Assembly (NCBI GenBank): GCA_005281725.1
Contig: SSBO01000009.1
Span: forward strand, 5,464,363-5,528,362
Length of the DNA: 64,000 bases
Origin: Wuchereria bancrofti
Lineage: Eukaryota; Nematoda; Chromadorea; Rhabditida; Onchocercidae
Direction: 5' to 3'
Each line of letters begins with the position of its first letter. Positions within the stretch are counted from its first letter, which is position 1. Shown here piece by piece: positions 18,291 through 30,481 of the stretch. Below the pieces are notes generated by a model. The model had not been told where the DNA came from. It searched no databases and saw only the letters and a list, made by a program, of their open reading frames with translations. A program made the position numbers and the translations under genes.

Positions 18291-21200
18291 CTTGTCTCCG
18301 GTTTGAACTTTACTGCACTTCCTTTTATGATTAGCTAGCATCCATTTATGGATAATTAATTAATGAACGTAATTGTTGGACATCGTTTAAATTCATCTCA
18401 TAATTTCTTCACAAGAAACAACAAATGTAGGAATAGAAATATTGCCCTTATTGGTCAGAGAAAATGAAAATAAGTGGTCAATCTGAATAAGGCATGTGCA
18501 TGAATGATGCATTTCATGACCCGTATTTGACTTGTCTACATGGAATTTATGTTTTATAATTGTATCGGCTTGTATTAATAATGTGGCAATATTGACAGTG
18601 TTGCACAATAGAAGGTCAATTTTGATGACAGATCAACATTTAAATGAAAAGGACAAAGGATGGAAAGACGACTGCAATACTAAGTCAACTTTAACCTAAA
18701 AATCTGACCCCAATTTATCATCTATCCTTTCTTTTAAACTAGCTTTATGCATCGTTATTAGCCGAAACAAATTCAAGAAATTTAGAACTGACTGTATTGT
18801 TGTGTAAATCAATTAGGAATAAGCGAACGAAATGGACAAAAAAAGTGCTGAAATATCGTCAAATGGACATAAATGTTGTTTGGATCTGAAAAGAGCGAGA
18901 AAAGTGTCCGTTACGTGTCATTTTTAACCTAACATGGACTCAGTAGCCAACTATTTTTATATTTTAAACTTTTACATTCCTTCTTTATTAGTCTTCTACT
19001 ATTTGCACACACTCTGGTCAAATAACAGTTGCGACGTCTTCTTAACTGGGCCACAACAAGCGATGACCCTTCGGCAATAATTCTTATAGTATTTGCTGAA
19101 GATAGAGAAATAAGACACTATGACTACCGTGCAAACAATAACTTTATTACACGGCTTCATTGACCAATTGGGTCATTCTTCGCTCAATTCCTTTCTTATC
19201 AATTTATTTTACTTCTAAATGTAACTGACATAAATTTGTTTAGTAAATGTGCTTATGAGTTATTTTGATAATAATTGGTTCTTTGCACTTCTTTTTTCTT
19301 TCTTATCCTCTCTATTCATTCCTTGTCCCAAAAAATGACTTCAACTTTGTTACTCTCTTTTCGCCACTATGTTATTCCATGCTTTTTGTCCTTCTCCACA
19401 GCAACTACTCATTAAAGCCTCATTAAATCACTTAGTTACGATCCCTGTAAGATGGACAACAAAAAACTGCGTTCCACGTACAGGATAAGGAAGGTGAATT
19501 GCAGAGATAACTTGCGGCTTTGCGAGAAAGACGATAAGTGGAATGTGCTTTCGATGAATCATTTAATCCAGATGAAAACATTATCGAGAATGAGGAAAAA
19601 AGTTTTGACCGAAATGAATGTCCATTAGAAGTGTGTATAGGCGGATTTGTTTCGCATTTCATCCTTGAAGTATTGCTCGAAACACTTAAGCATAAAGTAA
19701 CCACGTAAAACACATAGAGAGAGTGCATAAGACAACAAATGGATGAATGGGAAAGGGTCATTCTAGTGACATAGTATAATAATATGCTGTGGGTCAGAGT
19801 TTGTCCGAGAATGGGGATTTTTTGTGACATAAATAACTCAACTCTCGGACAATTAACAGAATGGACAACGTGATTAAATTATGAGTGAATCGACTGAGTT
19901 TAATTGGGTAAAATTCGTTGTGCAGTAATGGATGCAAATAAGCAATGAAAGAAATATCATGCAAAAGCACATACAAACATACATAGACATCAATAAAAGA
20001 AAAGAAAGATGGGCAGTTGACGCGTCACCTGGGGGAATGGTTGCATAAAGTCGTTCTGACAAGAGCTGTCAACAGATTTTCAAACAACAGTCAGTATAAG
20101 AAGTCAATAAGAGAGCGGCTTATTGTCATATTGAAATGTCAGTTTGAATGTAACTAACTGGGCAGACTGATAATTTAAGCATTTCAAATGCCGGTATTCA
20201 GTTCAAATGGCCTCTCTTTCATTCCCATTTTAACACGCCGTGTGTTTGCATATTCACTATCTGATGCGAAGAAATGAGATGGGTCACTCACCAAGTTTTC
20301 CAACTTCAAGTTCTGGTGAAACGCTCAATAAAATATTCCTTCTAAGAGTTTCTACTGATATGTACCAAACGCAAGAAGCAAAGAATAAAAATTAACAAGG
20401 CATAGATTCAAGAAGATAGATATGTCTTGTGGTACGAACAGGGATCAGGCGGGGGGCAGATTGGGGATGATGAATATGATATTGTTGAGATATCGGATGC
20501 TCATACATACATACATTGTATATATATATATTATTACAATTTGTACTAAGTTGGTTAGTAAGATAAGAGTGAAGAAGAATGAAGAAGTGGAAAGGAGGAA
20601 GGAAGTGCGAGCAGAAATTTGTTTGAAATCAAAAAATGGAGTGGGTGGGTATTACGAAACTGATTTCGGGGAGTGATATTGAAGAGAAGAAGAGAGATCT
20701 GAGCTTCGAAGATGAACAACCATAGCATGCGTCATATATTTCTATATTTCACGGCAAATTTGCGCCTTTTTTTCTGTTGGGCGGAAATGAACAGTTAGCG
20801 ATAGAACAGCTGGAAATTGTAAGAAAAGCGTCGATCAGCTCCTTGCTGTATTCGTCTTTTACGCCTTTCCTCAAACATTCATTCCGTTCATTTTGCCTCC
20901 CAATTCTAACCAGAAAAACAAACGAATAGATAGATATAGACACAGAAATAAGCAGGAAGGGAAACATTTTTGTGTACATTTCCTGTCACTCTACATAATC
21001 CCTAACTTCCACTGTGTCCTCAAATACTCAATCTGGAAATTCAAAGATAAATGTCGTCATGATGACGCAGCATTTCTCAATTTGTATAATTTAGCATCTG
21101 AGTATAATGTAAGCGCAGTTGTCTGTGTTTCCAAAAATATAATTTTTTCTACATTGATGTTTTTCGACCTCTAAATGCTCAATTTAAATCGATCCTAGCA

Positions 21201-21828
21201 AACCTGGGATTTAAATCGATTCTATTTGAAACACAAAGCCATATCTTATTAAATTAGAATTTGCTGAGATTGAACGCTAAACTATACCAAGTGTTAAATT
21301 CTTGCAATAACATATATGTCATTAATGAAAAAGGAAAGTGTCTGCAAAATAAATTGAAGCAAACAATAATTTCATTCGTAAGGTTATAAAAATGATTTAT
21401 TTATGAACTGGAAAATTAGTGCATAATGTATTTCCTTTACAGAGCAAAATTTCATTTTGTTAATTCATTTCAATAAATAAGTTCCAGTTTTCCGTTGGAA
21501 AAAATCATCAATATCGGTTTTCTTTTTCTATCTCTTAGCTTAGTACTGCGAAAAAAAAGCAAATAAATGAATCCTATTGCACTTGTGCAGTCAGTAAGTG
21601 ATTGATTTGAGATTATTTTCAAAGCAATGAGCTAAACGCTACGTCTTAAAGTTTATGATGTAGAAATTTAACATGTACTATCAGATTTGAGAATTCCTTG
21701 AAGTTCAAAAGTGAAAAGTAAGAAAGGAAAGAGTACAGGAAGAATACATGCTTTAAAAGAATTTTTTGAAGTGGAAGATGTCTTTGGAGATAATTTTTTT
21801 TCGAAAATAGAAATATATGAAAAAAAAT

Positions 21829-22186
21829 ATCGAACTGGTAAAATAATCTCTTTTTATGATTATCCAATGCATTATCAGATTCGAAAAAAATAGAAATATA
21901 TGAAATATATGGAAAGAAATATATAGAGTTTAATGTAAATTTTGCTGAAAGATAAAAAACAAGCATTCAGCAACATGATGTCACAAAAGTTATATATAAA
22001 AAGAAGAAATAGACAGAGGAAGACGGAGGGACCAACATGAAGAAATAAAACACATTTTTGTACGAAAGTCAAAATTATTGTCCAGCTGATAAATTCGCGA
22101 CAAATTAAATCACCGGCAGAAGGCAACCAGTTTATCGAACTGATAAAATAATCTCTTTTTATGATTATCCATTGCATTACCCGATT
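21829..22186. repeat. 53-bp direct repeat pair, 305 bp apart
   Basis: 21829-21881 and 22134-22186 are nearly identical (about five differences). Both start ATCGAACTG and share the core AATCTCTTTTTATGATTATC. Confidence 0.9.
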
Positions 22187-22998
22187 TTCTAAGTTTAAGA
22201 AATTTACTATGCGATCAAACAAAATGTTAATTCTAACACAGTCATATAAATGCAAATCAAACTTAGGTTAAATAGGCTATGATGAAATAATTCATATATG
22301 AAAAGCACTGGCCACATTATCAGATTAGGCCAATGAACAGTACAACAAAAAAAAACAACAAAACAACAAAAAAAAGATTTTTACCATAATTGTTGTATTA
22401 TAACCGCTAACAAAACGAAAACTTTTTTCGCAATTAATTTTATTATTGTCTAGACAGTATTTTGACACAGTATTCAAATGACTTAGTTTATCATTTTAAT
22501 GTATTATTTGATATCGCTATAGATAAGTTCAGCCCTTCAGCTTCAGTTATTTGAAAATTCTGAAAGAGAAAAAAGAATTAAATATGGAAAAAGAAGGTAT
22601 CTGGATGAGAAAAGTGTATTTACTGAGAACAACGGAAGAAACCTGAATACAGTGATTAAAATCTGATCAGACACATTTGAGATGCTCCATCTTCGACCAC
22701 TTAAAATAACAAATGAATCTATGTTTCGCAATTTTGATTAATCTTTAACTGCGAGGAAGATTTTCAAGTGTACCAAACCAAGAGAAGAGTTGGAGGGAGT
22801 AAATATTTTAAATTGACCATATAGGAACATGTAAGATCAAAGAGTAATCAGGAACAAAGTTCATGCTACTGAGATGTTAAATTCAGAAACTATTGTTTAT
22901 TCCTGAGCAAATATTTAGGCTGCTCTATCTATTCAAGGATTTCGTAACAGCAGATTGATAGCAGTTTGCGGCACAGATTTCTTCTAAATTGAAAGTCC

Positions 22999-23101
22999 AT
23001 CTAACCTATTAACCTCTAATAGATTTCATCTAACAGTGATCAGTGATTTACTGTAATCGTTGATGGTCAGATGAAGTCTATCAAAGGTTAATAGGTTAGA
23101 T
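22999..23101. repeat. 103-bp near-palindromic hairpin
   Basis: Left arm 22999-23031 pairs with right arm 23069-23101, with 30 of 33 positions complementary. The outer ends are ATCTAACCTATTAACC and GGTTAATAGGTTAGAT. The 37-nt centre can itself fold (ATCAGTGATT opposite AATCGTTGAT, two mismatches). It is either a small foldback transposable element or a stem-loop RNA gene. Confidence 0.9.
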
Positions 23102-25580
23102 AATAGTTGTTAACCTTTTCTAATAAGTATCGATCGACACCGTTACTAGGAAATTTAATTGTTCCGCTAACTTGTTTTTATATCATTTACTCTTTCAGTC
23201 ATATTTTATCGCAGTCTTCCTAGTAAAAGCATCATTAGTGTCATTGGTACCGTTGGTACCATTGTAAACTTGGAAATATTATTTTACTAAACAGTATTTC
23301 CTATGATAAAGCGGTGTTTTATATAAATGGAATCTTTAATTATTATTGAGGTAATTATAATTTGATGTGTTCTGAAGACCGAATCTCATTGAATAAGTAA
23401 TTTAGACTTTGTAAACTATCCCAGAAGACATGTTCGCGACTATTGCTGACTTATTAGACATGTCTCTTCCACTGCATTAAACAATTCATTTCAGGCCATT
23501 CCTGGCAATATTTCTTTTCGAATCCTTGAATTTAAGTATAATTGTGATATAAAAAAAATTACTAATTGTGAAAAATGTAAAACAGTAATATGGATGGCAT
23601 AGATGCTAATACACTTACTTACATTGGTTTGAGCACAGCTGAAAGGTTGATGAGAAGCTGTTTGTTTGTCAAACAACGAATGTTTTTTTCTCGAACATTT
23701 CCATCGCTTTGAAGAAATTTCTTTCTAACTAACAATCTATCGTACACGTTAATTTATTATTTTTTCCTTTTTGTTTTTCCGTCAGAGAGATTGCACATTA
23801 TACACATTCAGGATATTGAATGTAAATTCGTGAGGATAACCGAATAACAAATCGCTAGAAAGGCATATGTGTTGGTAAATTAAAAGTATCAAAGCTTCAT
23901 AAGAAATAAACATTTGAAAGTTGAGCAGTTTCGAGAAATGTTTTCATCTGCTCGTCCCATACAGCCATCTGTTCATTTCGTGATCCTCAGAGGCAGCTGC
24001 ACTAACAGGAAAGCTTGACAGATTGCACTAAAATGATTTTCAATAAGCACAACTTATACAATTCCATCGAAAGCTAATGAATCTTTTGAATTGATTGCTT
24101 CTTTTTCATACCTACTCTTTAACAGCTTAGGCGATAGTGTTCAAAGCTATACTTAAAATTCAACTGATGCTGCTCTGAGTTTAGCCATTTAGGAAAGTGG
24201 TATCAGTATTTCTATTTATTTGTATCATTTATCAAAAAATCTTTGACCTTAGAAGATGCAAACACTGTTCTATAAACTTTGAAAAATAAATAAAGTCGAA
24301 TGAAAACTAATAAATAATGGTAAAATGGAATTTATGAATGGTGCAATGAACAAGAAATTAAATGGATTACAAAATTAAGTGTTAATAATCAAAATTTAAT
24401 GTTTTAATTAATACTCATTTTTAAGTTATCACATTATACTAAAAGTTCATACATTTAAATGCTTCTCAATGACTTTTTCCATGTGTAAAATTGGCTCTTC
24501 AACCACAAAATGCTATTGCTAAATAGGTTTACGTAATTCACATTTTTCTTCTGCATTAGCAATATATGCTAACACAAAAGGCAAACGTTTTAATAAAAAA
24601 ACGTGTTTCTTCTAATTAAACAGTACACTTCGGTGATTTTGATGGAATTCTTGAAAACATAAACTTCATAACTCTTTCATGTTATTGATCAATCAATATT
24701 CATCAATGTTCATCAAGGTCACTGGTGCAATGTGCTTTGCAATATATTGTACATAGTGTTCAGTAAAAATTCCTCAATGCAGAATCCAAATATTTAGATT
24801 TCGTCTGCGAGAACTGTTATATATTATAATAATATTAGTTTTAATTAACGAAGCGAAAAAAAGATTGTCCCAATATCTCGGTCATGGTCAGACATAACCC
24901 TTCGAAAGAAATTAGAGTGTTAATCATTTATTCCAGTTCACTTGCTGATTAAATTTCTGATGAGTTGACCATAAATGAAATATAAAAGTGAAGTGATCAT
25001 ATTTCTAAAATTGTTTTTTCGAAAATGTGGGTGCTGTAGCATGTTAATGGGGTAAAGTTCTTTAGGTTCCGTAAATATGTCAAAAGCTTCGCAAAATTGG
25101 ATGTTTCATATTGAAGTAGCTGTGATGTATGACGAGAACTAAATGAAGTAATATTTGAAAAATAATTCGAATTAAAAAGTCCTAATTTTTATTGTAAATC
25201 TGTTGAAAAGTCTAATATAATTATTGCGACTAGTAGTGAATTTACTCGGAAATGAAAACCGAACAGAAAAACTAGATGAAGTTTGAGAAAAAATAAACGA
25301 AAACAAATTTGTTGAAATTTAATTTCGCAAACTGAAGGAGAAAATGAAATAAAAATGCAGAATAGAATAATTGGTGGCTGTAATTCAATAAATATCGCAA
25401 CACGAATGTGGGTTTTTTTTAAGGGAGAGCAGTTGTTTAACTGTGGAAAAAGGGATGGAAAGGGAAATGTGAGGAACATCGAGACAGGACTGGAAATAAT
25501 CACCATTCTGTCCCGTCCATTTCAAAGTTAATTCATATTTCGACGCATTGTTCGTCACAATAGAGCCGCGAGAGCAAAGC

Positions 25581-25644
25581 GAAACGGGGAGGAGGTTCTT
25601 TCGATTTCATTGCAACGGAGCGGAGGTTCGTTCGATTTCACTGC
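25581..25644. repeat. two diverged tandem units of about 32 bp
   Basis: Two adjacent copies of a GGAGGTTC-containing unit: 25581-25613 and 25614-25644. Both end TTCGATTTCA(T/C)TGC. They are GC-richer than their surroundings. Confidence 0.75.
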
Positions 25645-26839
25645 CTGATGAAAAATTTACCCTCACTGAAAATATAATTGTATAACTTCAACCTTCGTGC
25701 TGTGAAGGAACAAGTGTTGTTGTAAAATGTGACCAGAGGTCATATCCTATCAAATTCCCGAACTTTGAAATGGGAATTTTTTTTTAATAAGTATAATTTG
25801 AAAATAGCGATATTTTTTGCCATTTGCATTCATCGGTCTAAAATCCTGAAAATTAATTCTGAAATTACTGTGGCATAAATTTTTAAACAGTACATTAATT
25901 CCTATTTTAAGCATTATCACTAAAAGGAATGCTATAAGAGCTTCTTTCCCCAAATCAGATATTATTTTGGTATTATAAGGATGACAGCTGATGTTATTGA
26001 TGCTACGACTAATTTTACTTTTGAAAGATTGCAACAGCCACAACCAGCTGTCGTATATGCAAGAGTAGGCAGTAGAAATGTCAATAATTTGGTTGACGAA
26101 CGACTGCAGATAGCTTATGACTGAGATTTTAAATGAGAGCAGCGACTGCTGGTCGACGTAGCAATCACTGATTCCATCGGTTATCATTACCACTGCTTTA
26201 ATAATGCACACCCATCCATAGTTCTTTAATCAATTCTCATTAATTGGTTATAATTCGAACAAAGGCACAAAGTAGAAAGATATGATATCATGGTATAGTA
26301 TTGAGTATGAATATATGGTATGTATACCACACCAAAAAATTTCTCATTATTTTCATACTAATAGCATTCTTCAAATTTTTTTGATAACCTGATAGTTTTT
26401 TCAGTAACGTTTAATAAATTGTGACACCTAAATTCTCTTCGTGTCTTCTCTTAATGATGGATATACATGTCAATTAAATTCACGAATCACAAATTGAACA
26501 TTGTCCTTTCAGTTAACAGTTGTTTAAAGATAATTTAAAGCTACTTTCAGATGGTTCATAACAACATTTTCCAGTTATGATTGTCAATAATTTATTTCCA
26601 TTGAAAAATCTAAATAATTTTTTCTATTTACCAGAATAAACCGAGTGATGTGGAAAATTGAGACTCATGTCTGATAACTCATGCAATATAATTTATAGTT
26701 TATTTCATGTACACCTATCACCTTGAGAGGAAAACCTTGAATGTTGAAATAACATTGAAAGAATTATAAAAAACTTGGAAGAGAGCGTAAAACTGTCGAA
26801 AAATTAATGAATTATGGGATATAAAGAAGAATTTGACGC

Positions 26840-26956
26840 ATGCATGATAAGCAATGCGCAAGGATTAGACTAGTGGACTCAATTAGGAGCACTCCCATCG
26901 AAACCAAGGCCATTTCGGACGCTATTTTTGAGGCTTTTGGTCCACTGATGCTATAG
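26840..26956 (+). CDS. possible 38-residue small ORF
   Basis: An ATG-to-TAG ORF of 39 codons with protein-like composition (contains STPIETKAISDAIFEAFG) and higher GC than its surroundings. No family was recognised, and no splice or promoter signal was identified. It may be an exon fragment or chance. Confidence 0.2.
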   Translation: MHDKQCARIRLVDSIRSTPIETKAISDAIFEAFGPLML

Positions 26957-27731
26957 CATTTCAAATATACTCTCAGCAACACAGAAATTTTCTATTCTAC
27001 TCACTGCAACACACTAACAATTATGCGGGTTTCAATCTAAAATTATTTCAATTATTATTCATTGTATTACATTTCTGTTTGCATACTGTACGTTCATCGT
27101 TAAAGACTAGTTTCATCAAATATATATTGAACCTCAAATTTTGAAAGCGAATTACATGTATTCCAGCGCAGTTCTTTGCCAGTTTATACAATGAAGTTCT
27201 CGACATGTAGTGAAACATAGCCGTAGTGCAAGGAATTCATATACGAACCGTTTTATGAGCAATAAATTTTTGTGCATAAAAAATTCCAGTTCCACAGCAG
27301 CTTTAGCCAATAACTATGTTCATATTTCAAGTTTAATGCATGAAGTCCTGGATACGCTGCAAGAGTGAGTCTGCTGAAAGAGTGAGAAACCTCCTTACTT
27401 GCAGTGAAATACCGTTACTAGATACTCTTATCTGCAATTCTACTTTGCGTCAAGCACTAATCACCTCTTTGTTCGATTCTTAACCTTAGCAGATCATATT
27501 TTGCATAAGGAATTCAAATATAAAAGCACCAGTAGTACTCAAATTCTAACGGGAAGAAAATGGAACTGAAAGTCGTGATATAGATTATCTGAAAAGACTC
27601 ATGCCACACTGCTCCAACTAAGTGTATTTATTTAAAAATGCAGAAATCTACAAACTAACAAAATAAAATATAACACGCAGTCTAACAACTTGACCAGAAA
27701 AAAATTCCATTGTACTATATCTAATTGAATA

Positions 27732-27923
27732 TCGAAGGCACAACAAAAAAAGTTGACAGTTCCAAAGCTGCTGAGATCAGTGCCGAAAGACAACAAGCGT
27801 AACAATGCATCGAAGGACTTTGTGTACAGAAACCCGTATGGAGATGAATACTTCGCTAGCTGCATTATTATGCTGACCAATGATTTCAATCTGAAATATA
27901 TTTATACATTAATACAACTCTAA
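27732..27923 (+). CDS. coding-like segment with RNPYGDE motif
   Basis: An open plus-strand frame from just after a TGA to the TAA at 27921-27923. Its first ~45 codons look genuinely coding: GC-rich third positions in AT-rich DNA, and a basic, protein-like reading with KDNKRNNASKDF and YRNPYGDEYF. No ATG is present, so if real it is a 3' exon or relic whose 5' part was not found. The KRNN and YGDE elements echo the secreted repeat gene at 54841-55784. An antisense ORF covers the same bases and is judged a shadow. Confidence 0.3.
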   Translation, partial: SKAQQKKLTVPKLLRSVPKDNKRNNASKDFVYRNPYGDEYFASCIIMLTNDFNLKYIYTLIQL

Positions 27924-30481
27924 ATAGTTATCAAGGTCAAATTTCACAATTAAAAAAAATTCACAATGAGATGCCAGTAACATTTCCTGAAACTTCCAGA
28001 ACACAGTTTGCGGAAGATTCAGAAATCTGGAATTTACAAATAACAGGAAGAAACTTCCCGAAAAATCTCAATGGAAGAAAAGAATATGTGCTCGAGGACT
28101 ATCATTAGGCTACCATACATTAAGGCCATCAAAATTAATCTACAAACAATTTGAAGAAGCATGCCTCACTTAACTCGTGAAAATCTTATCACCTTTATAG
28201 CATTTTGTGACATTAAAACTTTATGTGACACTTCCGGATTGGAAACAGAAACAAAATAAACATAAAACAACTGCGACCAAAATTAACAAAAAAAAAATGC
28301 TCACCTCCAGATACAATTTAACGCGCTGAAATGTTTCATAAAAACACAAACAATTCCTCGTTTTTCAAAAACTTTTATTTATTAAAAGGAAATAGAAAAG
28401 TTAACAGACATAAGAACTGTTTTCATTACGATGACAATACCGAACGACATTTTTTAGGCAAAAGGAGTTTTGTTTTAAGATGAGTATAAATTTGAAAATG
28501 CTGCACTGCGTCCATCTATGGCTCATGACCACTGCGATCCATTAACAATATCACCATCACGAAAGCACAGTGAAACCGATTGCCATCCATAACATTTCAA
28601 CATCATCCACATTCATAACGCCTATCGAAAATAATTCATTACGAAATCAGAAGTATATTTAAATAATACGACAAAAGGTGAAGTATTTTGCAGTCTATAA
28701 AAAAGCCTTATGCAATCAAAAAACATGAATTAACAAGGCACAACGGACCTATGTTCATTAACTATATTTCAACTTCTGAAGGAAAATAAAACAGCAAAGA
28801 TAAACGAAAATGATCTGATTAAAAATCACTTCTTTCGTAATAAAATAATCTTATGACAGTTAAAAGAAACTCGAAATATAAAGGCTCACACATTATCATA
28901 TGCATGCACAATTTAAAAAACCCCACAAAGATGATAACGATAACTTTTCGAACAGTTTTACTCTCACAGCAGTGAAAACCTCTACCTTCTCTTGATGAAA
29001 CTTTTTTTCGACTATTCTGATTCATATTTAAAGAATGATGTCTCTTGAGGCACTAAACAATGTTTTGTCCGGAAGATAAAGCTTTCGGTATAGGAATCAC
29101 TGCTAAACGATATTAAAACTTTTCGTAAATTTCAATTTTCCCCAAAGACCATTTATTTGTCCAAAATTCCTTTAATTAGAAGCTATAAAATAAAAAGAAA
29201 CATTGAGATCATTCCCAAAAGGAATTCAAACGAGCAACAAGAGAAAAGTACATGTAGAAAACATGAAGACAGAGAAGGTATACAAATTTCATTTCTAAGA
29301 TATCAATACATAACAATATTTCCTCGACTTACTTAAGGGATCCCCAGGAAGACAAGATCAGGGAGACAAAATAAAAATGACAATCTTTTCACGATGAGCG
29401 AATTATGAAGTCTATTACTAACTTACTGTAGAAACAGGAAACATAACTATTAATTTAAAATACTACATCTAAAACAACTGAAAAATGAAGTGAAAAGATG
29501 AAGACATGACTGTTAATTAGTACTGGTGCATATACAAAAGCCATAATGAAACAAAACTTGGATCTTATTCCACTTACACAGGCATAGTTAAATCTTATTC
29601 CACTTACACAGGCACAGTTAAATCTTATTCCACTTACACAGGCATGACGCACATCAAAATAAGAGTAAAAATGAAGAGTAATGTTGATGAAAACATCATA
29701 AACAGAGACCTTTATAAAAAACGTACTACTTTATAAACCATAGGGTATAATCAGATTATTAAAACTACTTTGCAAACCAATTTAAACACTTAAAAAGAGG
29801 TTCTGCAAATAAATTTAAAATGGTCCTTTAAATTTATAAATTGTTCCATCAGCAAATTCTATTACAATCGAATTGAAGATCCCTCACTAAGCAATGAAAG
29901 CAATGAAATCCTTACAAGATAAAAAAGATTGCAAGCTGGCCAAAACCGAATTTATGATAATGAACAGGGAAAGCTACGAAAATCTGACATCAACGAACCG
30001 AAATTGTGAATGACTCACACTGCTTAGATGCAACAACCTTCATGTCATTGGTTGGTAGAGCGCTTTTGTTTAAAGCGTGAGGATTACGGTGATAATTACA
30101 GCGCTTCTAGATTTACAAACAAATTAAATTTAATCATCCTTTAAAGGAATTAAATAATTATGAGCAGACATCCCGCACACTTGAGAAACTGTAAAAATCA
30201 TTCCATTTGACAAATCTCAAAGAAAATTACTCGTCTGAAAGTTTTGGTGTGCAACTTGGAAATAACAGAAATTTTTTAAAAAAGGAACATACCTGATAAA
30301 GTGCAAATCGATTCCAGGAGGACGCACAAAACATCTTGAGAGAGCAATATACCACAGTTGCAAAGAATGAATGAAATGAAAAATACATAAGGTAACATAG
30401 AGATGAAAAATCGATCACTTAAAGAAAAGAAAACATGAATTGCTCTTATTTATTGAACATGAGTAAGACGACGTTCAATAA
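27924..30481. other. noncoding interval downstream of CPSF6
   Basis: No gene recognised. It includes the 30-bp tandem repeat at 29562-29646 and presumably the CPSF6 3' untranslated region at its right end. Confidence 0.5.
29562..29646. repeat. 30-bp tandem repeat, about 2.8 copies
   Basis: The unit ATCTTATTCCACTTACACAG plus GCATAGTTAA repeats in register with one or two substitutions. Confidence 0.95.

Larger units (their letters stand above)
18342..26839. other. gene-poor interval upstream of alpha-actinin
   Basis: About 8.5 kb with no recognised gene. It contains the probable alpha-actinin 5' region, the 53-bp direct repeat (21829/22134), the 103-bp hairpin (22999-23101), a short tandem duplication (25581-25644) and the 153-codon open frame at 25750-26211 (minus). 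Other ORFs here have no splice or homology support. Confidence 0.5.

Noticed and set aside
19432..19830. 132-codon minus ORF, with a 59-codon plus ORF (MDNKKLRSTYRIRKV...) on the other strand
   Set aside because: No homology or splice support. The two strands compete and neither shows coding bias clearly enough.
20422..20676. 84-codon plus ORF
   Set aside because: It is dominated by a TATA microsatellite and purine-rich DNA, giving a low-complexity, unlikely protein.
30041..30111. tRNA-like segment (TGGTAGAGCG followed by CGCTT-TTGTTTA-AAGCG, an Asn-GTT-like anticodon arm)
   Set aside because: The anticodon arm is perfect, but there is no D-stem partner, no T-arm (GGTTCRANNCC) and no acceptor stem. 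At best it is a degenerate tRNA relic.
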